From: CAWVWF01 sp963933885
Lineage (GTDB): Bacteria > Bacteroidota > Bacteroidia > Flavobacteriales_C > GCA-002722245
Direction: 5' to 3'
NCBI GenBank assembly: GCA_963933885.1
Contig: CAWVWF010000012.1
Location: forward strand, 1-34,941
DNA length: 34,941 bases
This document shows, in pieces, positions 17,117 through 25,094 of this stretch (the first letter of the stretch is position 1; each line of letters opens with the position of its first letter). The notes beneath the pieces are model-generated. The model did not search any database and was not told where the DNA came from. It saw only the letters and a program-made list of their open reading frames with translations. A program made the position numbers and the translations under genes.

Positions 17117-17298
17117 TAATAAAGTGTATTAAGCAGGATAATAAATATATCCTTTTGATAAATTGGAAGACTATAGAAGATCATAACGTTACATTTAGAG
17201 CGTCTGATCAATATCAGGAATGGAAAAACTTATTGCATGATTATTATGTTACGTTTCCTGTGGTTGAGCATTATGAGACTAAAGTCATGAATTAATTT

Positions 17299-17733
17299 AT
17301 GAGAAACACCATTACTCTATTAGCTATCGTTGCAACTATATCATCAGCGAATGCACAATTCTCTTCTGACACAACCATTATCACATCTTACCTCAGTGGC
17401 TGTGACTACCATAGGAATGATGTACTTATAGTAGTGAAAAATGACACAAATCGAATGTGTTATTTCAAAGAAAACATCCCTTTCAAAGCTAATCGATTTA
17501 TAAAAATTGATTCAAGTTTTAGTCCCGTAAATATTGATCAATTTCAATACCAAAGGGTAGTTGACTTTACAATAAGATTGAAAAAAAAAATTCTTTCAAA
17601 CGATAGTTGTAGTCGTAATTTCAATTCTGGTATTGGACTGATAATTAACACAAAAGACACTTCATTTACCTTTCAACAAACCCTCTGTAATCAACCAAGT
17701 TTAAAAGAACTTAAAAAATCAATTGGTTTATAG
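17299..17733 (+). CDS. Small secreted protein of unknown function
   Basis: The 144-residue protein has a Sec signal peptide with an A-N-A-Q cleavage site (residues 1-20). The mature part contains four cysteines (SGCDYH, NRMCYF, DSCSRN, TLCNQP) that could form two disulfides outside the cytoplasm. No domain is recognised. It starts 3 bp after the end of the broken ABM gene and is convergent with the membrane protein at 17775. Confidence 0.7.
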   Translation: MRNTITLLAIVATISSANAQFSSDTTIITSYLSGCDYHRNDVLIVVKNDTNRMCYFKENIPFKANRFIKIDSSFSPVNIDQFQYQRVVDFTIRLKKKILSNDSCSRNFNSGIGLIINTKDTSFTFQQTLCNQPSLKELKKSIGL

Positions 17734-17774
17734 AATTCAAAACTTCATGATAGAACACTGTACTGAAATTTTCA

Positions 17775-18314
17775 TTAATAATCACTAAAACTCTCAGCCA
17801 TAATCTTATTCTCTTGTCTAATTCTAATAACAAGAGGAATCATATAAATTGGAAACCCAATCATCAAAGTATAATAGGATTGACATATAATAGCTATTCC
17901 AATAATCTCAGGAATCACATTCAAAAAATAATTAGGGTGCTTCACCAATTTAAACAGCCAGTTTGTATTTAAAACATGATCTTTTGCGATGTATAATTTC
18001 ACTGTCCAAACTGGATTTAAAGCAATAATAACCCACCACAGGAAGAACATACTAGTCGCGTATATCATCAAACCTTGATAAGTGATTTCGTTGATCGTCT
18101 TTTCTAACAAAACACTTTCTGAGATACAGGCGACGTAAAATAAAATATGGACGATCGTTAAAACCGCTGAATTAGTTTTCCCGTGCTCAACCGCTCCAGA
18201 TTTAATTAACCTCTTTTCATTAAAAATCGATTTGAATAACGATATCAAACGAAAAGAAAAACAGCCGATAAATACAGAAATAATAGTCATTGAGTGATAG
18301 TTTGCGGCAAACAT
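17775..18314 (-). CDS. Isoprenylcysteine-methyltransferase-like membrane protein
   Basis: The 179-residue polytopic protein has about five hydrophobic segments. Its C-terminal half has the ICMT/PEMT pattern: LFKLVKHPNYFLNVIPE, a hydrophobic stretch, then RIRQENKIM, which in the family holds the S-adenosylmethionine site. Bacterial relatives such as YpbQ methylate small lipids or pyrones and not prenylated proteins. It is divergent from a radical SAM gene with only 35 bp between starts. The substrate is unknown. Confidence 0.75.
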   Translation of the reverse strand: MFAANYHSMTIISVFIGCFSFRLISLFKSIFNEKRLIKSGAVEHGKTNSAVLTIVHILFYVACISESVLLEKTINEITYQGLMIYATSMFFLWWVIIALNPVWTVKLYIAKDHVLNTNWLFKLVKHPNYFLNVIPEIIGIAIICQSYYTLMIGFPIYMIPLVIRIRQENKIMAESFSDY

Positions 18315-18337
18315 AACAGAAAAAACTACAATTGATG

Positions 18338-18345
18338 TAAATTTG
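18338..18345 (+). promoter_or_regulatory. -7 promoter element of the radical SAM gene
   Basis: TAAATTTG matches TAnnTTTG exactly and ends 4 nt before the ATG at 18350, so transcription would start at or beside the start codon. There is no TTG at the -33 position. Confidence 0.5.
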
Positions 18346-18349
18346 AAAT

Positions 18350-20203
18350 ATGCAATCTAAAATACTTTTAACAATTCCACCATTTACACAATTGAATACG
18401 CCGTACCCAGCTACTGCATATTTAAAAGCTTATTTGGATGAACAAGGATATGCTTGTGAACAAACAGATTTAAGTATTGAATTGTTTTTAAAAGTATTTA
18501 GTGCTCCTTTTTTAGAAAAGGTATTTATTCAAGCAGCAGATCAGGATGAAATTTTTCATGAACTGATTTTTGAAGCAAGAGAAAAATACATAGATACTGT
18601 TGATTCAGTTATTGACTATCTACAGAATCAAGATACAATACAAGCATATCAGATTTTAAGAGAAGGATTCTTACCAAAGCATCACAGATTTGAAGACGCT
18701 AATGATTTAGATTATTCCTTTGGAGATATGGGAATGCTTGATAAAGCAAAGCACTACGCAACACTATACATTGAAGAATTAGGAGATTTTATTCAAGCGA
18801 ACATCGATGAAGATTTTGCTTTCACGAAATATGCTGAGAAAATAGCAAGAACTGCTTCTTCCTTCTCTCCTATTGAGGCGAAACTCCAAGAACCACTTTC
18901 TTTGGTTGAAGAAGAATATATAAGTCTATTAAAAATCGAGATTGAAAAACATCAACCAACGGTTATTGGATTTACAATTCCATTCCCTGGAAACTTGTTT
19001 TCATCCTTGAGAGGTGCGCAATATATTAAAGACAATTATCCGGATCTGAAAGTATTATTTGGTGGTGGATATTGTAATACAGAACTCAGAAAATTATCTG
19101 ATCCTACTATTTTTAAATACGTTGATTTCATCTCTTTAGACGATGGAGAAATACCAATTACAAAATTGCTTGATTTCACAGAGGGTAAATGTGATTCATC
19201 TGAACTAGAGCGGACTTTTGTTTTAGAAGACGAGAAAGTAATTTACAAAAACAAAACACCAAACACACACCTTAAACACGCAACACTTCCTACTCCTACT
19301 TATAAAGGATTACCACTTAAAAAGTATGTTTCATTTCTGGACGTACTTAATCCAATGCATAGAATGTGGAGTGATGGTAGATGGAACAAACTAACAGTTT
19401 CCCATGGTTGCTATTGGGCTAAATGCTCTTTCTGCGATGTAAACTTAGATTACATTGGAAGGTACGAAAATACAACTGCAGAAGACTTAGCTAATAAGAT
19501 TGAACAACTCATTGAAGAGACTGGTAATAACGGATTTCATTTTGTAGATGAAGCTGCTCCGCCAAAGATGTTAAAATCTCTATCAAAAGAGATCATCAAA
19601 AGGAAACTGAAAGTAGTTTGGTGGACCAATATTAGATTCGAAAAAACATTCGATAATGAGTTATGTTCTCTAATGTCTCAAGCCGGATGTATTGCCGTAA
19701 CTGGAGGATTGGAAGTTGCATCAGATCGATTGCTTAAACTGATGAAAAAAGGAGTAAGTATTGAGCAAGTTGCACAAGTAACTAAGTCGTTCTCTGAACA
19801 AAACATTCTAGTTCACGCTTATTTAATGTATGGCTTCCCTACAGAAACAACTCAGGAAACAATTGATTCAGTAGAAGTTGTTCGTCAACTCTTCCAAGAA
19901 GGTTGTATTCAATCTGGATTCTGGCATCGTTTCACAACAACTAGCCATAGTCCGGTTGGGAAAAACCCTGAAGAATATAGCATTAAAGTTACTGGCCCAT
20001 CCTTCGAAGGTTTTGCTGAAAACGATTTATTCCATGATGATCCAAAAGGAGCAAATCATGACGACTTTTCTAAAGGTTTAAAGACTTCACTTTTCAATTT
20101 TATGAATGGTGCAGGATTAGACTGGGATGTAAGGGATTGGTTTGAAGTAAAAGTTCCTAGAACAAAACTACATGAGGATATGATATACAATTTTGTAAAA
20201 TAG
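18350..20203 (+). CDS. B12-binding-type radical SAM protein with CX4CX2C cluster motif
   Basis: The 617-residue cytosolic protein has an N-terminal cobalamin-binding-like Rossmann region (from residue 4 to about 280: ILLTIPP, then TVIGFTIPFPGNL, then VLFGGGYCN, then FISLDDGE). A radical SAM core follows. The cluster cysteines are Cys354, Cys359 and Cys362 in GCYWAKCSFCD, a CX4CX2C spacing instead of the usual CX3CX2C. The SAM-binding GGLEVASDRLL and a C-terminal extension (ARxDWF-like region near 590) follow. No DxHxxG cobalamin lower-ligand motif was found, so B12 binding may be base-off or lost. The reaction is unknown. Confidence 0.85.
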   Translation: MQSKILLTIPPFTQLNTPYPATAYLKAYLDEQGYACEQTDLSIELFLKVFSAPFLEKVFIQAADQDEIFHELIFEAREKYIDTVDSVIDYLQNQDTIQAYQILREGFLPKHHRFEDANDLDYSFGDMGMLDKAKHYATLYIEELGDFIQANIDEDFAFTKYAEKIARTASSFSPIEAKLQEPLSLVEEEYISLLKIEIEKHQPTVIGFTIPFPGNLFSSLRGAQYIKDNYPDLKVLFGGGYCNTELRKLSDPTIFKYVDFISLDDGEIPITKLLDFTEGKCDSSELERTFVLEDEKVIYKNKTPNTHLKHATLPTPTYKGLPLKKYVSFLDVLNPMHRMWSDGRWNKLTVSHGCYWAKCSFCDVNLDYIGRYENTTAEDLANKIEQLIEETGNNGFHFVDEAAPPKMLKSLSKEIIKRKLKVVWWTNIRFEKTFDNELCSLMSQAGCIAVTGGLEVASDRLLKLMKKGVSIEQVAQVTKSFSEQNILVHAYLMYGFPTETTQETIDSVEVVRQLFQEGCIQSGFWHRFTTTSHSPVGKNPEEYSIKVTGPSFEGFAENDLFHDDPKGANHDDFSKGLKTSLFNFMNGAGLDWDVRDWFEVKVPRTKLHEDMIYNFVK

Positions 20204-20236
20204 TGTAACGTTCTAGGATTACAAACTTTCATACAT

Positions 20237-20989
20237 ATGAAACAGATTATTATAGGCCTTCTTTGTATTATAGCCATCCAACTAAAAGCACAACAAGTTA
20301 CTTATACCTTAGTTGCATTATGCGACAATGAATTTCAAGGAATTGTTCCTGTTCCTGCCTCTATAGGAGATGGAGATATACCTAGAACAAACTTGTATTG
20401 GGGATGTGGATATGGTGTTAGAACTTATTTTAAAAAGAGTGCGGATTGGGTACTTCTTAAGAAAACCAAAGTAGATTCCGTAATTCTTGAAAGATGTATT
20501 TTTTATAATAAAACAAACAAGACATACCATATTGCAGATGCTTATCGAGGAAAGCACATAGAAAAATGTACTGAAGATTTTTTCTCAGCTGCAGCAGGTA
20601 AATTAAATAGAAACATCATTGTTAATGATTCTCTAAAAATTAACGTCACTGAAGCTAAATTGATAAATTACGTTGGACACGATGGATTAATGGATTTCAA
20701 TCTTGATTCATATCCAACTGGAGTTTTAAATAACGATAGGAAAACAACAATCTTAGCGTGTTATTCTAAAAGCTATTACAAAACGGGTATAGAACTAGCG
20801 AAAGCAACTCCTTACATATGGACAACACATTTAATGGCTCCTGAAGCTTACACATTACATGATATTATTGGTTGTTGGATGACAGGTAAAACAGCGGAAG
20901 AAGCTGATGAAGCTGCTGCTCAAGCTTATAATAAATACCAGAAGTGCGGAATTAGAGGCGCTAGAAATTTATTTACTACTGGATTTTAA
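20237..20989 (+). CDS. Secreted cysteine-rich protein of unknown function
   Basis: The 250-residue protein has an N-terminal signal peptide (MKQIIIGLLCIIAIQLKAQQ). The mature part opens with VTYTLVALCDNEFQGIVPVP and has LYWGCGYGVRTYF near residue 55. Several further cysteines occur (ERCIFY, EKCTED, LACYSK, IGCWMT, QKCGIRG). No catalytic motif is recognised. It follows the radical SAM gene by 33 bp on the same strand, so the two may be co-transcribed, and a REPIN-like pair lies just downstream. Confidence 0.7.
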   Translation: MKQIIIGLLCIIAIQLKAQQVTYTLVALCDNEFQGIVPVPASIGDGDIPRTNLYWGCGYGVRTYFKKSADWVLLKKTKVDSVILERCIFYNKTNKTYHIADAYRGKHIEKCTEDFFSAAAGKLNRNIIVNDSLKINVTEAKLINYVGHDGLMDFNLDSYPTGVLNNDRKTTILACYSKSYYKTGIELAKATPYIWTTHLMAPEAYTLHDIIGCWMTGKTAEEADEAAAQAYNKYQKCGIRGARNLFTTGF

Positions 20990-21045
20990 GATCTTTTTTT
21001 TAGTCTTAGGATTTTAGCAATCGCTTATATTTTGTACTTTGTAGC

Positions 21046-21177
21046 GCTTAGCCCTTCGACTCCGCTCAGGGTGACAATACTATTGTACAACTAGAATTAT
21101 TATCGGTATTTCTATAACTCTATTTTTCCAGATGAAAAATTAGCATTGTCACCCTGAGCGGAGTCGAAGGGCTAAGC
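21046..21177. repeat. REPIN-like inverted pair 2 (33-bp arms)
   Basis: Arms 21046-21078 and 21145-21177 are perfect reverse complements around a 66-nt loop. The arm reads, on the right side, ATTGTCACCCTGAGCGGAG and ends GGGCTAAGC. Here the TGTCA ends face the loop, the opposite of pair 1. The 226-bp gap around it holds no gene. It could also work as a bidirectional transcription stop. Confidence 0.88.
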
Positions 21178-21215
21178 AATATAGAGGAGACATTAGAAAA
21201 AGCCGCCTCTATAAA

Positions 21216-21611
21216 TTAATTAAACTCTTTCTCTAAATTCTCAACGATAGCAGAAACCCATCTCTTAGCCTTTCCTTCAAAAGTAAAATCCATTATTGGA
21301 CTTGTATCAGTTTCTAAACTAACATTAACAAATGAACCTTCAGCAACTGGTTTAATCTCAAAACGAATAGCAGTCATAAAAGGAACTTCCTTCATGGATT
21401 CTATCTGAACATACTCATCAGTAACCTTTCCAATCTTAAACTTAAAAACAGCCGCATTTCTTAAGATGAATTCAACTCGATTATTAATAATCTTAAGTTG
21501 TTTCACTTTCTTGTAATCAAAACATTTGGCAATTCCTTCCAATGTTCCTAGAAACAGAAAGAGCTCTTCAGGAGAGCTCTTTAATTTTATTTCGGTAGAT
21601 AATGTAATCAT
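21216..21611 (-). CDS. SRPBCC (START-like) family protein
   Basis: This 131-residue soluble protein has the helix-grip fold pattern: it opens KSSPEELFLFLGTLEG, has alternating beta strands in the middle and ends in a long amphipathic helix (KRWVSAIVENLEKEF). Members bind hydrophobic ligands or act as polyketide cyclases, but nothing here fixes the ligand. Its start shares one base with the pyrE stop, which implies coupling; the link with pyrimidine synthesis is common in Bacteroidota but unexplained. Confidence 0.8.
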   Translation of the reverse strand: MITLSTEIKLKSSPEELFLFLGTLEGIAKCFDYKKVKQLKIINNRVEFILRNAAVFKFKIGKVTDEYVQIESMKEVPFMTAIRFEIKPVAEGSFVNVSLETDTSPIMDFTFEGKAKRWVSAIVENLEKEFN

Positions 21612-22261
21612 TATACTTTTTCAGTATTCCAATTAGCAGGATCTAATCTCCAATTTTTTATTAATGTAACGTCGTCCTCTGAGATGAATGATGCATCAAC
21701 AGCAGTTTGAACTAAAGTATCGTAATCTGATAATGTAATTAATTCACATTTTGCCTCTTCGAAGTTGTTAAATGCAACTTGGAAGTTATAAGTAAAGATA
21801 GATGCCATACCTAATACGGTAACATCTGCAGCTCTTAAAGCTTCAACCGCTTTTAAACTACTTCCTCCAGTAGAAATTAAATCTTCAATAACAACTACAC
21901 GTTGTCCAGATTCAACTTTACCTTCAATTAAGTTACCCATACCATGAGCCTTAGCTGATGATCTTACATATGCAAAAGGAACACCCAATTCTTCAGCAAC
22001 TAATGCACCTTGAGCAATTGCTCCAGTTGCAACACCGATAATAACATCTGGCATTCCAAATTTCTCAACAACTGCTTTTGCTAATTCCTGACGAATATAA
22101 GTTCTGATTTTTGGATACGATAACGTAATACGGTTATCACAATATATTGGGGATTTCCAACCAGAAGCCCATGTGAAAGGATTTTTCGGTTGTAATTTAA
22201 TAGCTTTTGCTTGTAACAAATATTCAGCTACTTTTGCTGCAGTATCAACATTAAGAATCAT
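21611..22261 (-). CDS. pyrE: Orotate phosphoribosyltransferase
   Basis: The enzyme forms orotidine monophosphate from orotate and PRPP in pyrimidine synthesis. The PRPP-binding motif VVVIEDLISTGGSS lies near residue 120 and the flexible-loop region KAHGMGN near residue 100. The length of 216 residues is normal. The start codon is only 7 bp from the start of the divergent Nudix gene. A TACATTTG box ends 4 nt before the ATG, suggesting a leaderless message. Confidence 0.97.
   Translation of the reverse strand: MILNVDTAAKVAEYLLQAKAIKLQPKNPFTWASGWKSPIYCDNRITLSYPKIRTYIRQELAKAVVEKFGMPDVIIGVATGAIAQGALVAEELGVPFAYVRSSAKAHGMGNLIEGKVESGQRVVVIEDLISTGGSSLKAVEALRAADVTVLGMASIFTYNFQVAFNNFEEAKCELITLSDYDTLVQTAVDASFISEDDVTLIKNWRLDPANWNTEKV
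22229..22236 (+). promoter_or_regulatory. Candidate -7 element of the Nudix gene, inside pyrE
   Basis: TACTTTTG matches TAnnTTTG, and a TTG at 22207-22209 lies 19 nt upstream in the -33 position. Initiation would fall near 22240, giving a leader of about 25-30 nt to the ATG at 22269. The whole element lies within the 5' coding region of pyrE. Confidence 0.45.
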
Positions 22262-22265
22262 ATTG

Positions 22266-22273
22266 CAAATGTA
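22266..22273 (-). promoter_or_regulatory. -7 promoter element of pyrE, over the Nudix start
   Basis: TACATTTG on the minus strand matches TAnnTTTG and ends 4 nt before the pyrE ATG. It overlaps the start codon of the divergent Nudix gene. No TTG is seen at -33. Confidence 0.45.
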
Positions 22274-22850
22274 TAAAGTTTTTATTTACGATAAGCCTGT
22301 TTTGATTGCTAATAAGTCAACATTTCAAGGAAGTTTTGAACAGTTCTCTAACAACTCTTCAATTGAGGAAATTATTTCGGCTTTAGAAGACGGAAATTCA
22401 ACAGGAGCTGAAGTGATTGTTGAAGACATTCAAGCGTATTTTAAAAAGTTTAGCAAGTTCTTTAAATTCATCATTGCTGCAGGAGGAACAGTATTTAATA
22501 AGAAAGATGAGTTACTTGTAATTTATAGATTAGATAAATGGGATTTGCCAAAAGGTAAATTGGAAAAAGGAGAAGACATCCCCACTTGTGCAGTTAGAGA
22601 GGTTGAAGAAGAATGTAATGTTGATGGCTTAACAATTATAAAAGAATTAGAAAGCACATACCACTGTTATTTCCACAAGAAGAAATGGGTACTAAAAAGG
22701 ACTTATTGGTTTGAAATGAAAACAGAATATGATGGAAAATTAATTCCTCAAACTGAAGAAGGAATTTCAAAAGTAGAATGGTTAGCAAAATCCGATTGGA
22801 ATATCATTACTGAGAACACTTACAACTCAATAAAAGAGGTGATTTCTTAA
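22269..22850 (+). CDS. Nudix hydrolase
   Basis: The protein hydrolyses a nucleoside diphosphate linked to another moiety; its substrate is not known. The Nudix box runs G-KLEKG-E-DIPTCAV-RE-V-EEEC-N-V near residues 97-119, complete except that the usual penultimate glycine is asparagine. A domain of about 60 residues precedes the Nudix fold. The open frame extends upstream on the plus strand into pyrE, but MYKVFIYDKP at 22269 is the sensible start and gives 193 residues. Confidence 0.9.
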   Translation: MYKVFIYDKPVLIANKSTFQGSFEQFSNNSSIEEIISALEDGNSTGAEVIVEDIQAYFKKFSKFFKFIIAAGGTVFNKKDELLVIYRLDKWDLPKGKLEKGEDIPTCAVREVEEECNVDGLTIIKELESTYHCYFHKKKWVLKRTYWFEMKTEYDGKLIPQTEEGISKVEWLAKSDWNIITENTYNSIKEVIS

Positions 22851-22928
22851 CAGTTGATATCTTAAGCCCAATTTACTTTTTTTTTGCTGTTTTTTTTAGC
22901 AACTTTAGCATTCAAAGTTGATCAATTT

Positions 22929-23723
22929 ATGAAGCAGTATTTAGATTTGATGCAACACGTTTTAGATAACGGTGTTGAAAAAAGTGATAGAACAGGAACA
23001 GGAACCAAATCTGTATTTGGTCACCAGTTAAGGTTTAACCTTGCTGAAGGGTTTCCTTTAGTTACGACTAAAAAATGCCACTTAAGATCTATTATTCACG
23101 AATTACTTTGGTTCATCCAAGGAGACACTAACACTAAGTATCTAAAAGACAACGGTGTTAAGATCTGGGATGAATGGGCTGACGAAAACGGAGACCTTGG
23201 TCCTATTTACGGGTACCAATGGAGAAGTTGGCCAGCAGCTAATGGAAAGCACATTGATCAAATCACACAACTTATAGATCAAATTAAGAACAATCCAGAT
23301 TCTCGTCGCTTAATAGTAAGTGCATGGAATGTTGGAGAAATTGAAAATATGGCGCTTCCACCGTGTCACGCATTTTTTCAATTTTACGTTGCAGACGGAA
23401 AATTAAGTTGTCAACTTTATCAAAGAAGTGCAGATATCTTTTTAGGTGTTCCATTCAATATTGCATCATATGCTTTAATGACAATGATGATTGCACAAGT
23501 TTGTAATTTAGAGTTAGGAGATTTCGTTCATACTTTTGGTGATGCACATATCTATACAAACCACTTCGAGCAAGCCAACTTACAACTATCTAGAGATATT
23601 AGAAGTTTACCTAAAATGAAAATCAATCCAGATGTGAAAAGCATCTTTGATTTCAAAATAGATGATTTCGAATTAACAGATTACGATCCGCATCCACATA
23701 TCAAGGCACCTGTAGCAATATAA
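22929..23723 (+). CDS. thyA: Thymidylate synthase
   Basis: The enzyme methylates dUMP to dTMP using methylene-tetrahydrofolate. The start MKQYLDLMQHVL at 22929 gives 264 residues, the standard length. The frame extends to a TTG at 22884, but that part is a run of T-rich codons. The catalytic cysteine stands in LPPCHAFFQFYV, and the dUMP-binding segment QLYQRSADIFLGVPFN is intact. It is followed 3 bp later by folA, the usual pairing because it turns tetrahydrofolate into dihydrofolate. Confidence 0.98.
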   Translation: MKQYLDLMQHVLDNGVEKSDRTGTGTKSVFGHQLRFNLAEGFPLVTTKKCHLRSIIHELLWFIQGDTNTKYLKDNGVKIWDEWADENGDLGPIYGYQWRSWPAANGKHIDQITQLIDQIKNNPDSRRLIVSAWNVGEIENMALPPCHAFFQFYVADGKLSCQLYQRSADIFLGVPFNIASYALMTMMIAQVCNLELGDFVHTFGDAHIYTNHFEQANLQLSRDIRSLPKMKINPDVKSIFDFKIDDFELTDYDPHPHIKAPVAI

Positions 23724-23726
23724 ATC

Positions 23727-24233
23727 ATGGAAGTAATTTTAATTGTTGCCGTAGCAAAACCCAACAATGGTATTGGGAAAAACAACGATTTATTGTGGCG
23801 TTTACCTGGAGATATGAAGTTTTTCAGGGAACAAACTATTGGCTTCCCTGTAATTACTGGTAGAAAAAACTACGAGAGTATTCCAGAAAAATTTCGCCCA
23901 TTACCCAATAGAGATAATATTATTATTACAAGACAGGATATCGATTATCCTAATGCTTTTGTATGTCATTCTCTTGAAGAAGCTCTTGAACTTGCAAAAC
24001 AAAAGAACAGCGAAAAAATTTACATCATTGGTGGAGGTCAGATTTACGCTCAATGTTTAGAACAAAACTTAGTAAATAAGCTTTTAATCACTTGGGTTGA
24101 GGCTGATGTAGAGGCTGATGTTTTCTTTCCAAAACTAGATCTTGATAAATGGGGGATTTCTATGGAAAAGAAGAATAACCCTGATGAGAAAAATCCGTAT
24201 GTTTATACGTTTACGGAGTATATTCTAAAATAA
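23727..24233 (+). CDS. folA: Dihydrofolate reductase
   Basis: The enzyme regenerates tetrahydrofolate for ThyA. The 168 residues hold GIGKNNDLLWRLPGDMKFF near the N-terminus (folate and NADPH contacts), GRKNYESIP, and YIIGGGQIYAQ with the conserved glycine turn. The C-terminal VEADVFFPKLD segment corresponds to the family's AEVEGDTFFP region. It lies 3 bp after thyA and is surely co-transcribed with it. Confidence 0.97.
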   Translation: MEVILIVAVAKPNNGIGKNNDLLWRLPGDMKFFREQTIGFPVITGRKNYESIPEKFRPLPNRDNIIITRQDIDYPNAFVCHSLEEALELAKQKNSEKIYIIGGGQIYAQCLEQNLVNKLLITWVEADVEADVFFPKLDLDKWGISMEKKNNPDEKNPYVYTFTEYILK

Positions 24234-24277
24234 CAGACAACCTGCTATTGTTTTTCTTCGTCTACCTAAAAAGTTTG

Positions 24278-25078
24278 ATGATGAAAGAAGTGTTTTCTGC
24301 AGTATTAATTACCCTTTGTTTATTTGGATGTAAAGACGACTCGAAAGAGATTTACTCCCAATCCGCAAAAGATCAATCTCTAGCTGAAGTTATTACAATG
24401 GACGTATTTGAAGAGGTCCTCACAATTACTCCAACTTATATTATTGACGGGAAGTACGCAGCTGATACAAATATCATTATCACTTCATATCCCCTTTTAA
24501 CCGATCCTTCATATCCAAAAACAATTACCATAGATTACGGAAATGGAGTTGTTGGAACTGACGGAAAAACTAGAAAAGGAAAAATTAAAATTTTAATCAA
24601 TTCAGGAACGGTATTAACAGAAGATCTAGAAATCGAATTCGATGATTACGTATCGGAAGGTAATACAGTATATGGATCAGTTAATTACGCTTACACAAAT
24701 TTAAATAGTACAGTCTCTTATGATGTAACACTCAACGGAACTGGTTTAACATTCATTAGTGCAAATGGAACAATGAAATGGGATGGAGACTTCTTAATAA
24801 CAAGAGCTTCTGGAGAAAACACACCTAGTATCAGCGATGATATTTTCAAACTATCAGGAAGCACAACTGGAGTTGACTTCTCAGGTACTTCATATGCAGT
24901 AAAAACAGAAACAGATCACACTATAGATTTTGATTGTAATGAAATTATAACAGCTGGAACATCAAAAATAACACCCAATGGAAAGGATGAACATGATGTT
25001 GACTATGGTACGGGAGGTTGTGACGCAAACGCAGTAATCAGCTTATCTTCAGATAATTCACAGAACTTTAACTTTTAA
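24278..25078 (+). CDS. Lipoprotein of unknown function, head of the envelope cluster
   Basis: The frame opens with TTG at 24248, but the ATG at 24278 (or 24281) places a lipobox L-F-G-C right after a short hydrophobic segment, so that start is chosen (266 residues). The mature protein starts CKDDSKE and is rich in beta-type sequence (TITIDYGNGVVG, then RKGKIKILI, then GNTVYGSVNYAYTN). It has no catalytic motif. The text resembles a broad group of Bacteroidota lipoproteins of unknown role. The next lipoprotein starts 16 bp later, so it probably belongs to the same transcript. Confidence 0.75.
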   Translation: MMKEVFSAVLITLCLFGCKDDSKEIYSQSAKDQSLAEVITMDVFEEVLTITPTYIIDGKYAADTNIIITSYPLLTDPSYPKTITIDYGNGVVGTDGKTRKGKIKILINSGTVLTEDLEIEFDDYVSEGNTVYGSVNYAYTNLNSTVSYDVTLNGTGLTFISANGTMKWDGDFLITRASGENTPSISDDIFKLSGSTTGVDFSGTSYAVKTETDHTIDFDCNEIITAGTSKITPNGKDEHDVDYGTGGCDANAVISLSSDNSQNFNF

Positions 25079-25094
25079 GCGTTATATTTATTAG

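Larger units (their letters stand above)
16673..17295 (+). pseudogene. ABM-family monooxygenase-like gene split by an insertion
   Basis: The first 38 codons (MILEVAILNIKPGLEKQFE to GYVRHS) and the segment from about 17121 to 17295 (KCIKQDNKYILLINWKTIEDH onward) read as the two halves of one antibiotic-biosynthesis-monooxygenase-like protein of about 95 residues. Between them are about 326 bp of unrelated DNA that brings a TGA stop at 16802-16804. The 5' half alone would give 43 residues. The 3' half has only a TTG start at 17104 inside the inserted DNA and lacks the first strands of the fold, so both pieces are probably non-functional. The protein family assignment is from recalled similarity. 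Confidence 0.75.

Noticed and set aside
24099..24122. 12-bp tandem repeat in folA encoding EADV twice
   Set aside because: The residues match the conserved DHFR segment before FFP, so it is normal protein sequence and not an expansion.
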